From assembly GCA_905221605.1 (NCBI GenBank), contig CAJNDS010002496.1:288501-352500 (forward strand): 64,000 bases of DNA, given 5' to 3'. Every line of letters starts with the position of its first letter. Position 1 is the stretch's first letter. The stretch is from Symbiodinium natans. Lineage: Eukaryota; Sar; Dinophyceae; Suessiales; Symbiodiniaceae. The notes under the pieces are model-generated. The model did not search any database, was not told the origin of the DNA, and worked only from the letters and a program-made list of their open reading frames with translations. The position numbers and the translations under genes are program-made. Shown in pieces: positions 53,454-63,119 of the stretch.

Positions 53454-54317
53454 CTATTGCCAGGAGCCCTCCCAGTCCGGACGCCGAGAGCGATGGCCAT
53501 CTGAGGTGGTATGGGAACGCGTACGGCTGGGCATGACCTGCATTGGAGGCAGCTCTTGCTCATCAACCCCCCACTCAGGGATGCCGTCCGGAATGGGGAT
53601 ACCTATGTATCTTGTCATTGAGGTTTGGGCCGCGAGCCACATCACCCGGACAGCTTCCTGGATTTGCCGGTACTGCGCAACACCTTCGTAATTATACTGA
53701 TAGGGGAAGGAGGTAACTGCCGCACGTAGGGCCGAAGGATCAGGGTCCTTGGAGGTGCCATGGCAGTACATCTTAAACCAGAAGCTGTTGAGTCGCTGCT
53801 TGGTTGGATGTTTAGCCCGCATGAGCCCCTTAATGGCAGCCCAGTGAGCAGTGGCGGCGTCATACCACTCATTTCGGGGACGTTTTGGCCCATGCTTGGT
53901 GGGTGTGGTGCTGATCCCTTTCCAATGCGCATCGAAGATGACTGGCAGTCGGAAAGGGGCTGAGACATCCACTTCTTGCAAAGCTGCAAGGTCAGTGGTT
54001 CGCAGCTCCGAGAAGCGCCAATCATTCACCTGTGCCTCGGGTTCGTTCTCCACATCCGACATGTCATCCATCGGGCAGGGAGAACCTTCGTTAGTTTTAG
54101 AAGAGATGCTGACGACCTCCGGCAAGACTGCCGCAGTGTTCACTTCCACAGGCGCAGGCAAGGGAGAGGAGAGCAAGCACTCTAGGGGCAACTCGCCGTA
54201 GAAAAACAGCCATTCTGTAAGAAGTGTCAGGCCATTCCAAGTTATAAACTGACTAAAAATGTTCAATGTTTTGGTTGGCCACCGAGGCCGCCGACATTGC
54301 TGGATACAGCAACACAT
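53454..54317 (-). CDS. ORF B of the insertion, unknown protein (287 codons)
   Basis: Reading from 54317, or from an internal start around residue 50. An acidic middle (MSDVENEPEAQ) is followed by a compact region with RFSELRTTDLAALQEVDVSA, NEWYDAATAHWAAIKGLMRA, WFKMYCHGTSKDPDPSALRA and RYIGIPIPDGIPEWGVDEQE. It has ordinary protein composition, so it is likely genuinely coding. No known domain is recognised. The hydrophobic first 45 residues may be non-native. Confidence 0.55.
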   Translation of the reverse strand: MCCCIQQCRRPRWPTKTLNIFSQFITWNGLTLLTEWLFFYGELPLECLLSSPLPAPVEVNTAAVLPEVVSISSKTNEGSPCPMDDMSDVENEPEAQVNDWRFSELRTTDLAALQEVDVSAPFRLPVIFDAHWKGISTTPTKHGPKRPRNEWYDAATAHWAAIKGLMRAKHPTKQRLNSFWFKMYCHGTSKDPDPSALRAAVTSFPYQYNYEGVAQYRQIQEAVRVMWLAAQTSMTRYIGIPIPDGIPEWGVDEQELPPMQVMPSRTRSHTTSDGHRSRRPDWEGSWQ

Positions 54318-54359
54318 CAGAACTATGGAGACAAGACCTTTTCACATTTAAACGCTCAG

Positions 54360-54480
54360 CTACACTTATCTTTCATGAGCCAGCTTGCATTTCTTGATTT
54401 GATGCCAAGCAGAGAGTGTTTCGCATTTTTGCCGTCAGGCAAAAAAAACCAAGTCATGAGCCAGCTTGCATTTCTGATCC
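54360..54480 (+). repeat. Short direct repeat (CATGAGCCAGCTTGCATTTCT)
   Basis: Two copies 82 bp apart, at about 54374 and 54456, between the two insertion ORFs. Confidence 0.85.
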
Positions 54481-54776
54481 AATCCTGTTTTTCATTCTTT
54501 TCAGCAGCAGTTGCAGCAGCAGTGGTTCGTAATTTTTGCGGGCGTTGGAGATTTTTAGTTTTGGGGGGCAAGTCACTTCTTGGTAAGAGGCAAGCCTGCG
54601 GTAAGCCTTGTCAAAGCAAGCGCAATCTTGGCACCCCTGCTGACCCAGACTTGCCAAGATAAGTTTTATAGTCTGTAAAATGATTTACATGCCGCGTAGC
54701 TGAAGTTGGCCGCCTTTGTGGTTGGCCATTCAATTTGTTGCGTCGTCTCTACGGTGAGTAGGCAGATAGGCTCAAC

Positions 54777-56402
54777 TCAATACAAAGAAAGCAAAAAAAG
54801 GGCAAGGGCAAGCTGGATGGCGTCAAGGAAATGGGCAGGCGGGAGGTCCGGCCTAAATTCTTGATAGTGCCTTTTCCCAAGTGTCTCTGTGCCCTGCAGC
54901 GTGATGCCTAGGAACGTATTCAGGTTGGGCTGGGCAAGCCTGGCCTTTTCCACGTCCGTGTGCTTAGCAGCTGCGGCCCTGCCTGCAAGGCTTCTTGGGA
55001 GGCTTGGCCAGTGACTTGTGGCAGTCCACTGTGTCACATATTTGGTAGTAGGGCACTTGGGACACCGATAAGCGCGGCCAGCTAAGAAGGCCACCATGTC
55101 TGCGGGCGGCACATTGATCTGCAGGTCAGTAATTTTATTGTCAGATTCAGGAAAACCAATAACAATGGGCAGCCCGGCCGTTCGCTCCAGGGGACCTTTT
55201 TGGTGGGACTCGAATGCGAGCAGAAGTGCACCCAGCCAATAATCTGGGTCAGCGTAGCTGAGCATTGCAGGAAAACTGGCATTGATGACACTCGGCAAGT
55301 CCGACACCGCAGAGAAAAGATCCGCGATGTACTGCGCTGTGGTAAGAAAGCCATACCCCACCAGGGACTCCGAAAGCCTTGCTTTGTCCAGCTGCGGAAC
55401 CGGGCAATCCAACATTTCAGCAAGGTCGAAATGCTGCAATGCCCCCGACAGTCTAAGACACTGCGTGATGATAGGGTCATAAACCTTCAAATACGCCGCC
55501 GGAAACGTTTCAGGCAGATGCAGTAGCGTGTCCGCAATTCCGATCAGCATCTCCGAGTCTTGCAGCTGGTTCGGTATGCCGTTCAAAAACACCTCATAGG
55601 CCCTATATGCCCGAAGCTGCTGGCAGTGTGTTGTGAGGTGTTGCGAGTCACGCAGGCTCATGTAGGGCCGAGGTTTGACATTCTTACCAAAGTGATGTCC
55701 CGCTGCAAGTGCGCGCCACATGAGATCACAGACCGAGCCTGTGTTGCTCTGCATGATGGGTGCACAGGCTGGGGCGCTGGGGTCGCGGGTGCCGCTGGGC
55801 TCGCTAGGCCCTCGAGGCTTGGCTTTTGGTGGTTCCAGATGCTGAGAGCCGTCTTTGTCCAAAACGAGAGGCCGACTTTCCTTGCGAGCTTGGACAGCGG
55901 GCACAGGCCTGGCGGGGATGGGCGTCGGGCCATGGGGAGGCATAGGGAGATACGATTTAGGTTCCGTCAGGCCAAGTGAGTCCGTGGGAGACTTAGCGCA
56001 AGGGGGCTGGGATGCCTCAACCGTCCTAATCCCCCCCGGAAATGTTGCGTGCGTGGGCCGTGTCCGGGGGCTGGGTGGACGTCGTACGCCAGGCGGTGGG
56101 TCCCTAATGTTGCCTCCACTACGGGGTGGACACGAGGCGGCGCTACTCCCTCCGATCCTGTGGGCAACTTCACCAGAGGGAGTCGTCACACAAGCATCCA
56201 GAGCACTAGGACTCACGACCGGCACAACCGCAGGCTCTGTCGTTGCAGGCTCCTTCTTCAGTGGTCCTCTCTCCCGCGTTGGGGTGCCGCAGGGTGTTCG
56301 GGAAACGTCCCGTTTAGCTGCCGGAGGTGGGCTGACAGCTGCCGCAATGGAGCCCCCCGCGGCCCGAGGCTTGAGCCGCACTTGAGCCATGGTGTACCCC
56401 AC
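54777..56402 (-). CDS. ORF A of the insertion, unknown protein (541 codons)
   Basis: N-terminal 230 residues are Pro/Arg/Ala-rich and disordered (VRLKPRAAGGSIAAAVSPPP). A folded C-terminal part follows with GKNVKPRPYMSLRDSQHLTT, LPETFPAAYLKVYDPIITQC, a C-P-K-C pair (YRCPKCPTTKYV) and LNTFLGITLQGTETLGKRHY. Single-exon, longest credible ORF in the window. No family recognised. It might be a nucleic-acid-binding ORF1-like protein, but that is only a guess. Confidence 0.6.
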   Translation of the reverse strand: MGYTMAQVRLKPRAAGGSIAAAVSPPPAAKRDVSRTPCGTPTRERGPLKKEPATTEPAVVPVVSPSALDACVTTPSGEVAHRIGGSSAASCPPRSGGNIRDPPPGVRRPPSPRTRPTHATFPGGIRTVEASQPPCAKSPTDSLGLTEPKSYLPMPPHGPTPIPARPVPAVQARKESRPLVLDKDGSQHLEPPKAKPRGPSEPSGTRDPSAPACAPIMQSNTGSVCDLMWRALAAGHHFGKNVKPRPYMSLRDSQHLTTHCQQLRAYRAYEVFLNGIPNQLQDSEMLIGIADTLLHLPETFPAAYLKVYDPIITQCLRLSGALQHFDLAEMLDCPVPQLDKARLSESLVGYGFLTTAQYIADLFSAVSDLPSVINASFPAMLSYADPDYWLGALLLAFESHQKGPLERTAGLPIVIGFPESDNKITDLQINVPPADMVAFLAGRAYRCPKCPTTKYVTQWTATSHWPSLPRSLAGRAAAAKHTDVEKARLAQPNLNTFLGITLQGTETLGKRHYQEFRPDLPPAHFLDAIQLALALFLLSLY

Positions 56403-56911
56403 CGCTCACCATGGCGCGCGTTGGTGATAGCCTCGCTTTGGGCTGGTGACTGCAGCGGCGTAAGAACCTCGACCGCAGTAGCAGCTACCACGTCGGGACT
56501 GTGACTACCCGCGGGCACAGGGCTGTTTCCCGGAGAGTCCACATCAATCGCAGTTTCGGAGGCAGCCTTACCCGTACGAACAGGTAGGAGGTGAAGACCG
56601 CGGGGGGCTCGCATTATGCCGGCCTTGTGTTCGAAAGCCGGGTCAGCGCGTTGAGCAGATCCCCGCTTGGGCGGTGTCCTAATGCTGGTATCCCCTAGCA
56701 AGTAGGTGAGGTACTGGGCGACCCCATCTCCTTCCCTCACCGGCTGGAAGGGGACACAATACACAGCATTGGGCAAGGGCTCCAGGACGAAGCCGCGCGT
56801 TTGCAGACTAGCAATGGTGCCCGAGTAGGAGTTGGAAGTGAAAGAGGGGCTCCCCCATCCTTCTTGCTGAAGTGTGCGGTAAAGAACTTCCCGCTTATCT
56901 CCCCAGGTGGG
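56403..56911 (-). CDS. 5'-cut ORF upstream of ORF A, in another frame
   Basis: Minus-strand frame from the right junction: WGDKREVLYRTLQQEGWGSP, FVLEPLPNAVYCVPFQPV, VAQYLTYLLGDTSIRTPPKR. It overlaps ORF A across 56258-56402 in a different frame. A frameshift or short intron near 56400 could join the two into one protein. The first codons past 56911 are repeat DNA. Confidence 0.45.
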
Positions 56912-57297
56912 GGGTGACAAGTATGTTCCCTTTAACGTTATGGTGGAGCAGATGTGTTGACGCACGAGGTTTTGTGATAATTCTGTTCCCTTTAACGTTG
57001 TGGTGGAGCTAAATGTGTTGGCGCGCGAAGTTTTGTGACAATTATGTTTTTTTAATATTGTGGTGGAGCTAGATGTGTTGGCGCGCGAGGTTTTGTGACA
57101 ATTATGTTCCCTTCAGTGTTGTGATGGAGTCAGATGTATTGGAACACGAGATTTTGGGATAATTCTGTTTCCTTTAACCTTGTGGTGGAGCTAGATGTAT
57201 TGGCACGTAGGGTTTTGTGACAATTATGTTCCCTGAAATGTTGTGGTGGAGCACGTTGTGGCAGAGCTAGATGTGGGTTGGCACACGAGGTTTTGTA
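56912..57297 (+). repeat. 61-bp tandem repeat array, right part
   Basis: About six further units of the 49985-51276 array. Ends in a short AACCCTAAACCCTACC before the next array. Confidence 0.93.
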
Positions 57298-57309
57298 ACC
57301 CTAAACCCT

Positions 57310-58795
57310 ACCGGCGAGTTTCCTGATGTTTGCTTTTTGTTCACAAAATTCATGTTTTTTTGAGAGCCCAATGGGTTTCCTGACATTAAAAAACAACCCA
57401 AAATTCATTTTTTCCGAGCTCAGCGAGTTTCCTGACCTTTGTTTTTGGTGCCCAAAACTCATGTTTTTTTTGCGAGCCCAGCGAGCTTCCTGAGTGCCCA
57501 AAACACATGTTTTTTGAGAGCCCAGTGGGTTTACTGACATTTGTTTTTGGTGCCCAAAACTCATGTTTTTTTTGAGAGCCTAGCAAGTTTCCCGACATTT
57601 GTTTTTGGTGCCTAAAACTCATGTACAGGTTGTTTGAGAGCCTGGTGAGTTTCTTGATTGTTTTTTTGGTTCCAAAACTCATGCTTTTTTAGAGTCTAAC
57701 GAATTTCCTGATATTTGTTTTTGGTGCCCGAAACTCATGTTTTTTGAGGGCCCAGAAGGTTTCCTGACATTTGTTTTTGGTGCCCAAAATACATGTTTTT
57801 TGAGAGTCCAGTGAGTTTCCTGACATTTTTTTGGTGCCCAAAACTTATGTGTTTTCGTAAAAAGCCCGGCGGGTTTCCTGACATTTGTTTTTTGGTTCCA
57901 AAACTCATGCTTTTTCAGAGCAACGCGAGTTTCCTGACCTTTGTTTTTGGTGCCCAAAACTCATGTTTTTTTGAGAGCTTAGCGACTTTCCTGAGTGCCC
58001 AAAACACATGTTTCTGGAGAGCCCAGAAGGTTTCCTGACATTTGTTTTTGTGCCCAAAATTCATGCTTTTTGAGAGCCCCAATGGGTTTCCTGACATTTG
58101 TTTTTGGTGCCCAAAACTCATTTTTTTGAGCCCAGCGAGTTTTTCCTGACCTTTGTTTTTGGTGCCCAAAACTCACTTTTTTTGCCAGCCCAGCGAGCTT
58201 CCTGAGTGCCCAAAACACGTGTTTTTTGAGAGCCCACGTGGGATTCCTGACATTTGTTTTTGGTGTCCAAAACTCATGTTTTTTTTGAGAGCCCAGCAAG
58301 TTTCCCGACATTTGTTTTTGGTGCCCAAAACTCATGTACAGGTTGTTTGAGAGCCCGGCGAGTTTCCTGACATTTGTTTTTGGTGCCCAAAACACATGTT
58401 TTTTTTTTTGGAGGCCCCGGCGAGTTTCCTGACATTTGTTGTTGGTGTTCAAAACTCATTTTTTTGGAGAGCCCAGAAGATTTCCTGATATTTGTTTTGG
58501 TGCCCAAAATTCATATTATTTTTACCCTAAGAGTCCCGGGTTTCTTGACCAAAACTCATGTATATGTTGTTTGAGAGCCCAGCGAGTTTCCTGACATGTG
58601 TTTTTGGTGCCCAAAATTCATGTTTTTTGAGAGCCCAGTGGGTTTCCTGACATTTGCTTTTGGTGCCCAAAAATCATGTGTGACTGGGGAGCCCAGCGAA
58701 TTTCCTTCATGTTTTTTGAGAGCCCAACGACTTTCCTGAATGCCCAAAACACATGTTTTTTGAGAGTCCAATGGGTTTCCTAACATTTGTTATCG
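57310..58795 (-). repeat. 56-60-bp tandem repeat array
   Basis: Unit on plus: TTTCCTGACATTTGTTTTTG, then GTGCCCAAAACTCATG, then TTTTTTGAGAGCCCAGCGAG. About 25 imperfect copies. Minus-strand frames reading KHEFWAPKTNVRK-like repeats are by-products. Lengths vary through T-run slippage and deletions. Confidence 0.93.
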
Positions 58796-59717
58796 AATGA
58801 TGATCGTAAATCCTCAAAAAAGGAAATGTCTTCTTGATTCGTCCGAAATTCTATGAATATCCATGATTGATCATATATCGAAGATTTCTCTCCTATATGA
58901 TCAATCATGGATATTCAGAAATGATCTCTTATTTTGAGATGTTGCGAATATCGAATGATGATCGCAAAACCTCAAAGAAAGAGAATTTCTTCTTGACACG
59001 ATCGAATTTCTATGAATATCCATGCTTGATCATATATCGAAGATTTCTCCCTTTCCATATGATCAATCATAGATATTCAAAAAAATTCGGCGAATGCCGA
59101 ACGATGATCGTAGAAACTCAAAGAAAGAGAGTTTCTTCTTGATTCTTCCAGAATTCTATGAATATCCATGTTGGATCGTATATCGAAGTTTTGTCCCTTC
59201 CCATATGATCAATCGTAGATGTTCAAAAATATTCTGCGAATATCGAATGATGATCGCAAAATCTCAAAGATAAAGAAACTCATTTTGATCCGTCCGAAAT
59301 TCTTCGAATATCCATGATTGATCATATATCATATATTTCTTGCTTCCTATATGATCAATCATCGATATTCAAAAATGTTCATATATTTTGAATATTTTCG
59401 AATGTCGAATGATGATCGCAAAACCTCTCCTTGATCCTCCCGAAGTTCTACGAATATCCATGATTGATCATATATCGAAGATTTCTCCTTGCCTATATGA
59501 TCAATCATGGATATTCAAAAATGATCTCCTATTTGGAGGTTTTGCGAATATCGAAGGATGATCGTAAAGCCTCAAAGAAATAAAAAATATTTTTGCTTCA
59601 ATCGAATTTCTTTGCATATACATGATTACATATCGAAGATTTCTTCCTTCCTTTATGATCAATGATGGATATTCAAAAACGACTTCTTATTTCTTCTTAT
59701 TTCGAGGTTTTGCGAAT
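58796..59717 (+). repeat. Six units of about 155 bp, each with a 24-bp-arm hairpin
   Basis: Each unit has GAATGATGATCG, a TCTTCTTGAT stretch and a hairpin: TGAATATCCATGATTGATCATA (58854 on) inverted as TATGATCAATCATGGATATTCA (58895 on), loop about 15 nt. Hairpins recur near 59010, 59165, 59315, 59455 and (decayed) 59620. Confidence 0.92.
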
Positions 59718-62700
59718 GTCACGGCGTTGTCCACTTCTGGGGGGGTTGGGTGTGTCACGGTGTTGACCGCTTGTGGGTGGGTTGGGTGTGTCACGGCGTT
59801 GTCCGCTTGTGGGTGGGATGGGCGTGTCACGGTGTTGTCCGCTTGTGGGCGGGTTGGCCGTGTCACGGTGTTGTCCGCTTGTGGGTGGGTTGGGCGTGTC
59901 ACGGTGTTGTCCGCTTGTGGGTGGGTTGGTTGTGTCACGGTGTTGTCCGCTTGGGGGTGGGTTGGGCGTGTCACGGTGTTGTCCACTTGCAGGGGGTGGG
60001 GTGGGAGTGTCACGGTGTTGTCCGCTTCTGTGTCACAGTGTTGTTCGCTTGTGGGTGGGTTGGGCGTGTCACAGTGTTGTCCGCTTCTGGGTGGGTTGGG
60101 CGTGTCACGGTGTTGTCCGCTTGTGGGTGGGTTGGGCGTGTTACGTTGTTTTCTGCTTGTGGGTGGGTTGGGCGTGTCACGGCGTTGTCCGCTTGTGGGT
60201 GGGTTGGATATGTCACGGTGTTGTCCACTTGCAGGGGTGGGTTGGGAGTGTCATTTGTCACCTGGTGGGTGGGATGGGCGTGTCATAGTGTTGTTCGCTT
60301 GTGGGTGGGTTGGGCGTGTCACAGTGTTGTCCGCTTCTTGGTGGGTTGGGCGTGTCACGGTGTTGTCCGCTTGTGGGTGGGTTGGGTGTGTCACAGTGTT
60401 GTCCGCTTGTGGGTGGTTTGGGCGTGTCACGGTGTTGTCCGCTTGTGGGTGGGTTGGGTGTGTCACGGTGTTGTCCGCTTGTGGGTGGGTTGGGCGTGTC
60501 ACGGTGTTGACCGCTTGCGGGTGGGTTGGGGGTGTCACGGTGTTATCCGCTTGTGGGTGGGTTGGCCGTGTCACGGTGTTGTCCGCTTGTGGGTGGGTTG
60601 GGCGTGTCACGGTGTTGTTCGCTTGTGGGTGGGTTGGGTGTGTCACAGTGTTGTCCGCTTGTGATTGTGCTGGGCGTGTCACGGTGTTGTCCGCCTGTGG
60701 GTGGGCTGGGCGTGTCACGGTGTTGTCCGCTTGCGGGTGGGTTGGGTGTGTCGCGGTGTTGTCCGCTTGTGGGTGGGTTGGGCGTGTCACGCTGTTTTCC
60801 GCTTATGGCTGGGTTTGGCGGCGTGTCACGGTGTTGTCCGCTTGTGGATGTGTTGGGCGTGTCACGGCGCTGTCTATTTAGGGGGGTGGGTTGGGAGTGT
60901 CACAGTGTTGTGTGTTTGTGGGTGGATTGGGCGTGTCACAGTGTTGTTCGCATGTGGGTGGGTTGGGCGTGTCACGGTGTTGTCCGCTGGTGGGTGGGTT
61001 GGGCGTGTCACGGTGTTGTCCGCTTGTGGGTGGGTTGGGTGTGTCACGGCGTTGTCCGCATGTGGGTGGGTTGGGCGTGTCACGGTGTTGTCGGCTTGTG
61101 GGTGGGTTGGCCGTGTCTTGGTGTTGTCCGCTTGTGGGTGGGTTGGGCGTGTCACGGTGTTGTCCGCTTGTGGGTGGGTTGGCCGTGTCACGGTGTTGAC
61201 CGCTTAAGGGTGGGTTTGGGGTGTCACGGTGTTGTCCGCTTGTGGGTGGGTTGGCCGTGTCACGGTGTTGTCCGCCTGTGGATGGGTTGGGCGTGTCACG
61301 GTGTTGTCCGCTTGTGGGTGGGTTGGGTGTGTCACAGTGCTGTCCGCTTGTGATTGTGTTGGGCGTGTCACGGTGTTGTCCGCCTTGGGGGTGGGTTCGG
61401 CGTGTCACGGTGTTGTCCGCCTATGGGTGGGTTGGGCGCGTCACGTTGTTGTCCGCTTGTGGGTGGGTTGGGTGTGTCACAGTGCTGTCCGCTTGTGACT
61501 GTGTTGGGCGTGTTACGGTGTTGTGGCGGCGTGTCACGGTATTGTCCGCTTGTGGATGTGTTGGGCGTGTCACGGCGCTGTCTACTTAGGGGGGTGGGTT
61601 GGGAGTGTCACGGCGTTGTCTGCTTGTGGGAGCTTGTGGGTGGGTTGGGCGTGTCACGGTGTTGTCCGCTGGTGGGTGGGTTGGGCGTGTCACGGTGTTG
61701 TCCGCTTGTGGGTGGGTTGGGTGTGTCATGGTATTGTCCGCTTGTGGGTGGGTTGGTTGTGTCACGGTGTTGTCCGCTTGTGGGTGGGTTGGGCGTGTCA
61801 CAGTGTTGTCTGTTTGTGGGTGGATTGGGCGTGTCACAGTGTTGTTCGCTTGTGGGTGGGTTGGGCGTGTCACGGTGTTGTCCGCTGGTGGGTGGGTTGG
61901 GCGTGTCACGGTGTTGTCCGCTTGTGGGTGGGTTGGGTGTGTCACGGCGTTGTCCGCATGTGGGTGGGTTGGGCGTGTCACGGTGTTGTCGGCTTGTGGG
62001 TCGGTTGACCGTGTCTTGGTGTTGTCCGCTTGTGGGTGGGTTGGGCGTGTCACGGTGTTGTCCGCTTGTGGGTGGGTTGGCCGTGTCACGGTGTTGACCG
62101 CTTAAGGGTGGGTTTGGGGTGTCACGGTGTTGTCCGCTTGTGGGTGGGTTGGCCGTGTCACGGTGTTGTCCGCCTGTGGATGGGTTGGGCGTGTCACGGT
62201 GTTGTCCGCTTGTGGGTGGGTTGGGTGTGTCACAGTGCTGTCCGCTTGTGATTGTGTTGGGCGTGTCACGGTGTTGTCCGCCTTGGGGGTGGGTTCGGCG
62301 TGTCACGGTGTTGTCCGCCTATGGGTGGGTTGGGCGCGTCACGTTGTTGTCCGCTTGTGGGTGGGTTGGGTGTGTCACAGTGCTGTCCGCTTGTGACTGT
62401 GTTGGGCGTGTTACGGTGTTGTGGCGGCGTGTCACGGTATTGTCCGCTTGTGGATGTGTTGGGCGTGTCACGGCGCTGTCTACTTAGGGGGGTGGGTTGG
62501 GAGTGTCACGGCGTTGTCTGCTTGTGGGAGCTTGTGGGTGGGTTGGGCGTGTCACGGTGTTGTCCGCTGGTGGGTGGGTTGGGCGTGTCACGGTGTTGTC
62601 CGCTTGTGGGTGGGTTGGGTGTGTCATGGTATTGTCCGCTTGTGGGTGGGTTGGTTGTGTCACGGTGTTGTCCGCTTGTGGGTGGGTTGGGCGTGTCACG

Positions 62701-62866
62701 GTGTTGTCCACTTGTGGGTGGGTTGGGCGTGTCATGGTGATGGCCGCTTGTGGGTGGGTTGGGTGTGTCACGGTGTTGACCGCTTGTGGGTGGGTTGGTC
62801 GTGTCACGGTGTTGTCCGCTGGTGGGTGGGTTGGGAGTGTCACGGTGTTGTCCGCTTCTGGGGGGG
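59718..62866 (+). repeat. 36-bp G-rich minisatellite, about 87 units
   Basis: Unit: TGTCCGCTTGTGGGTGGG, then TTGGGCGTGTCACGGTGT. The period is a multiple of three, so all six frames tend to stay open. The long frames (for example 59622-60881) are artefacts. It holds GGGTGGGTTGGG in nearly every unit. Confidence 0.96.
60899..62694 (+). repeat. 898-bp higher-order tandem duplication within the minisatellite
   Basis: 60899-61796 is repeated at 61797-62694. Rare variants (GTGATTGTGTTGGGC, TACTTAGGGGGGTGGG, GGGAGCTTGTGGG) recur exactly 898 bp later. Confidence 0.9.
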
Positions 62867-63119
62867 TTGAACGTGGTTACAAAGCTTCGAAATTAGCTCC
62901 ATGTCCTGGCAAGAGTTTGGTCAGAAAGCTTCGAAACTAAATAGATTGTAGCCTCTTTTTGGGCGAAAAGACCGTATCAAAAACATGATTAATCCCACGA
63001 AGGAATAGATTTTTCAATTTACTTAAACCCACGTCGTAGTTATATTTCAGGCAAAGCCCTGCTCCCGGAAAATGACACAGGTCCCCCAAGGCCCCCAAGA
63101 GGTCCCAAATTAGGCGTCG

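Larger units (their letters stand above)
51277..56911 (-). mobile_element. 5.6-kb insertion splitting the 61-bp array; possible 5'-truncated retroelement
   Basis: The 61-bp array stops at GGTGG/T10 (51277-51286) and resumes in mid-unit at about 56912. The minus-strand ORFs run toward the T10 edge, so in the ORFs' direction it ends in A10. The first ORF is cut at its start by the right junction. This fits 5' truncation with a poly(A) end. No reverse transcriptase, endonuclease or transposase motif is seen, so the class is uncertain and it could be a non-autonomous or retroposed sequence. Confidence 0.6.

Noticed and set aside
57301..58786. Minus-strand frames reading KHEFWAPKTNVRK-type repeats
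   Set aside because: Translation of the 56-60-bp satellite. The frame shifts between units and no flanking coding sequence exists.
59622..62940. Very long plus-strand frames (419, 304, 275, 247 codons) and minus-strand frames of T-H-P-Q-A-D-N-T-V repeats
   Set aside because: All six frames are open because the 36-bp unit is a multiple of three and lacks stops. No start context or non-repeat domain is present, so they are minisatellite artefacts.
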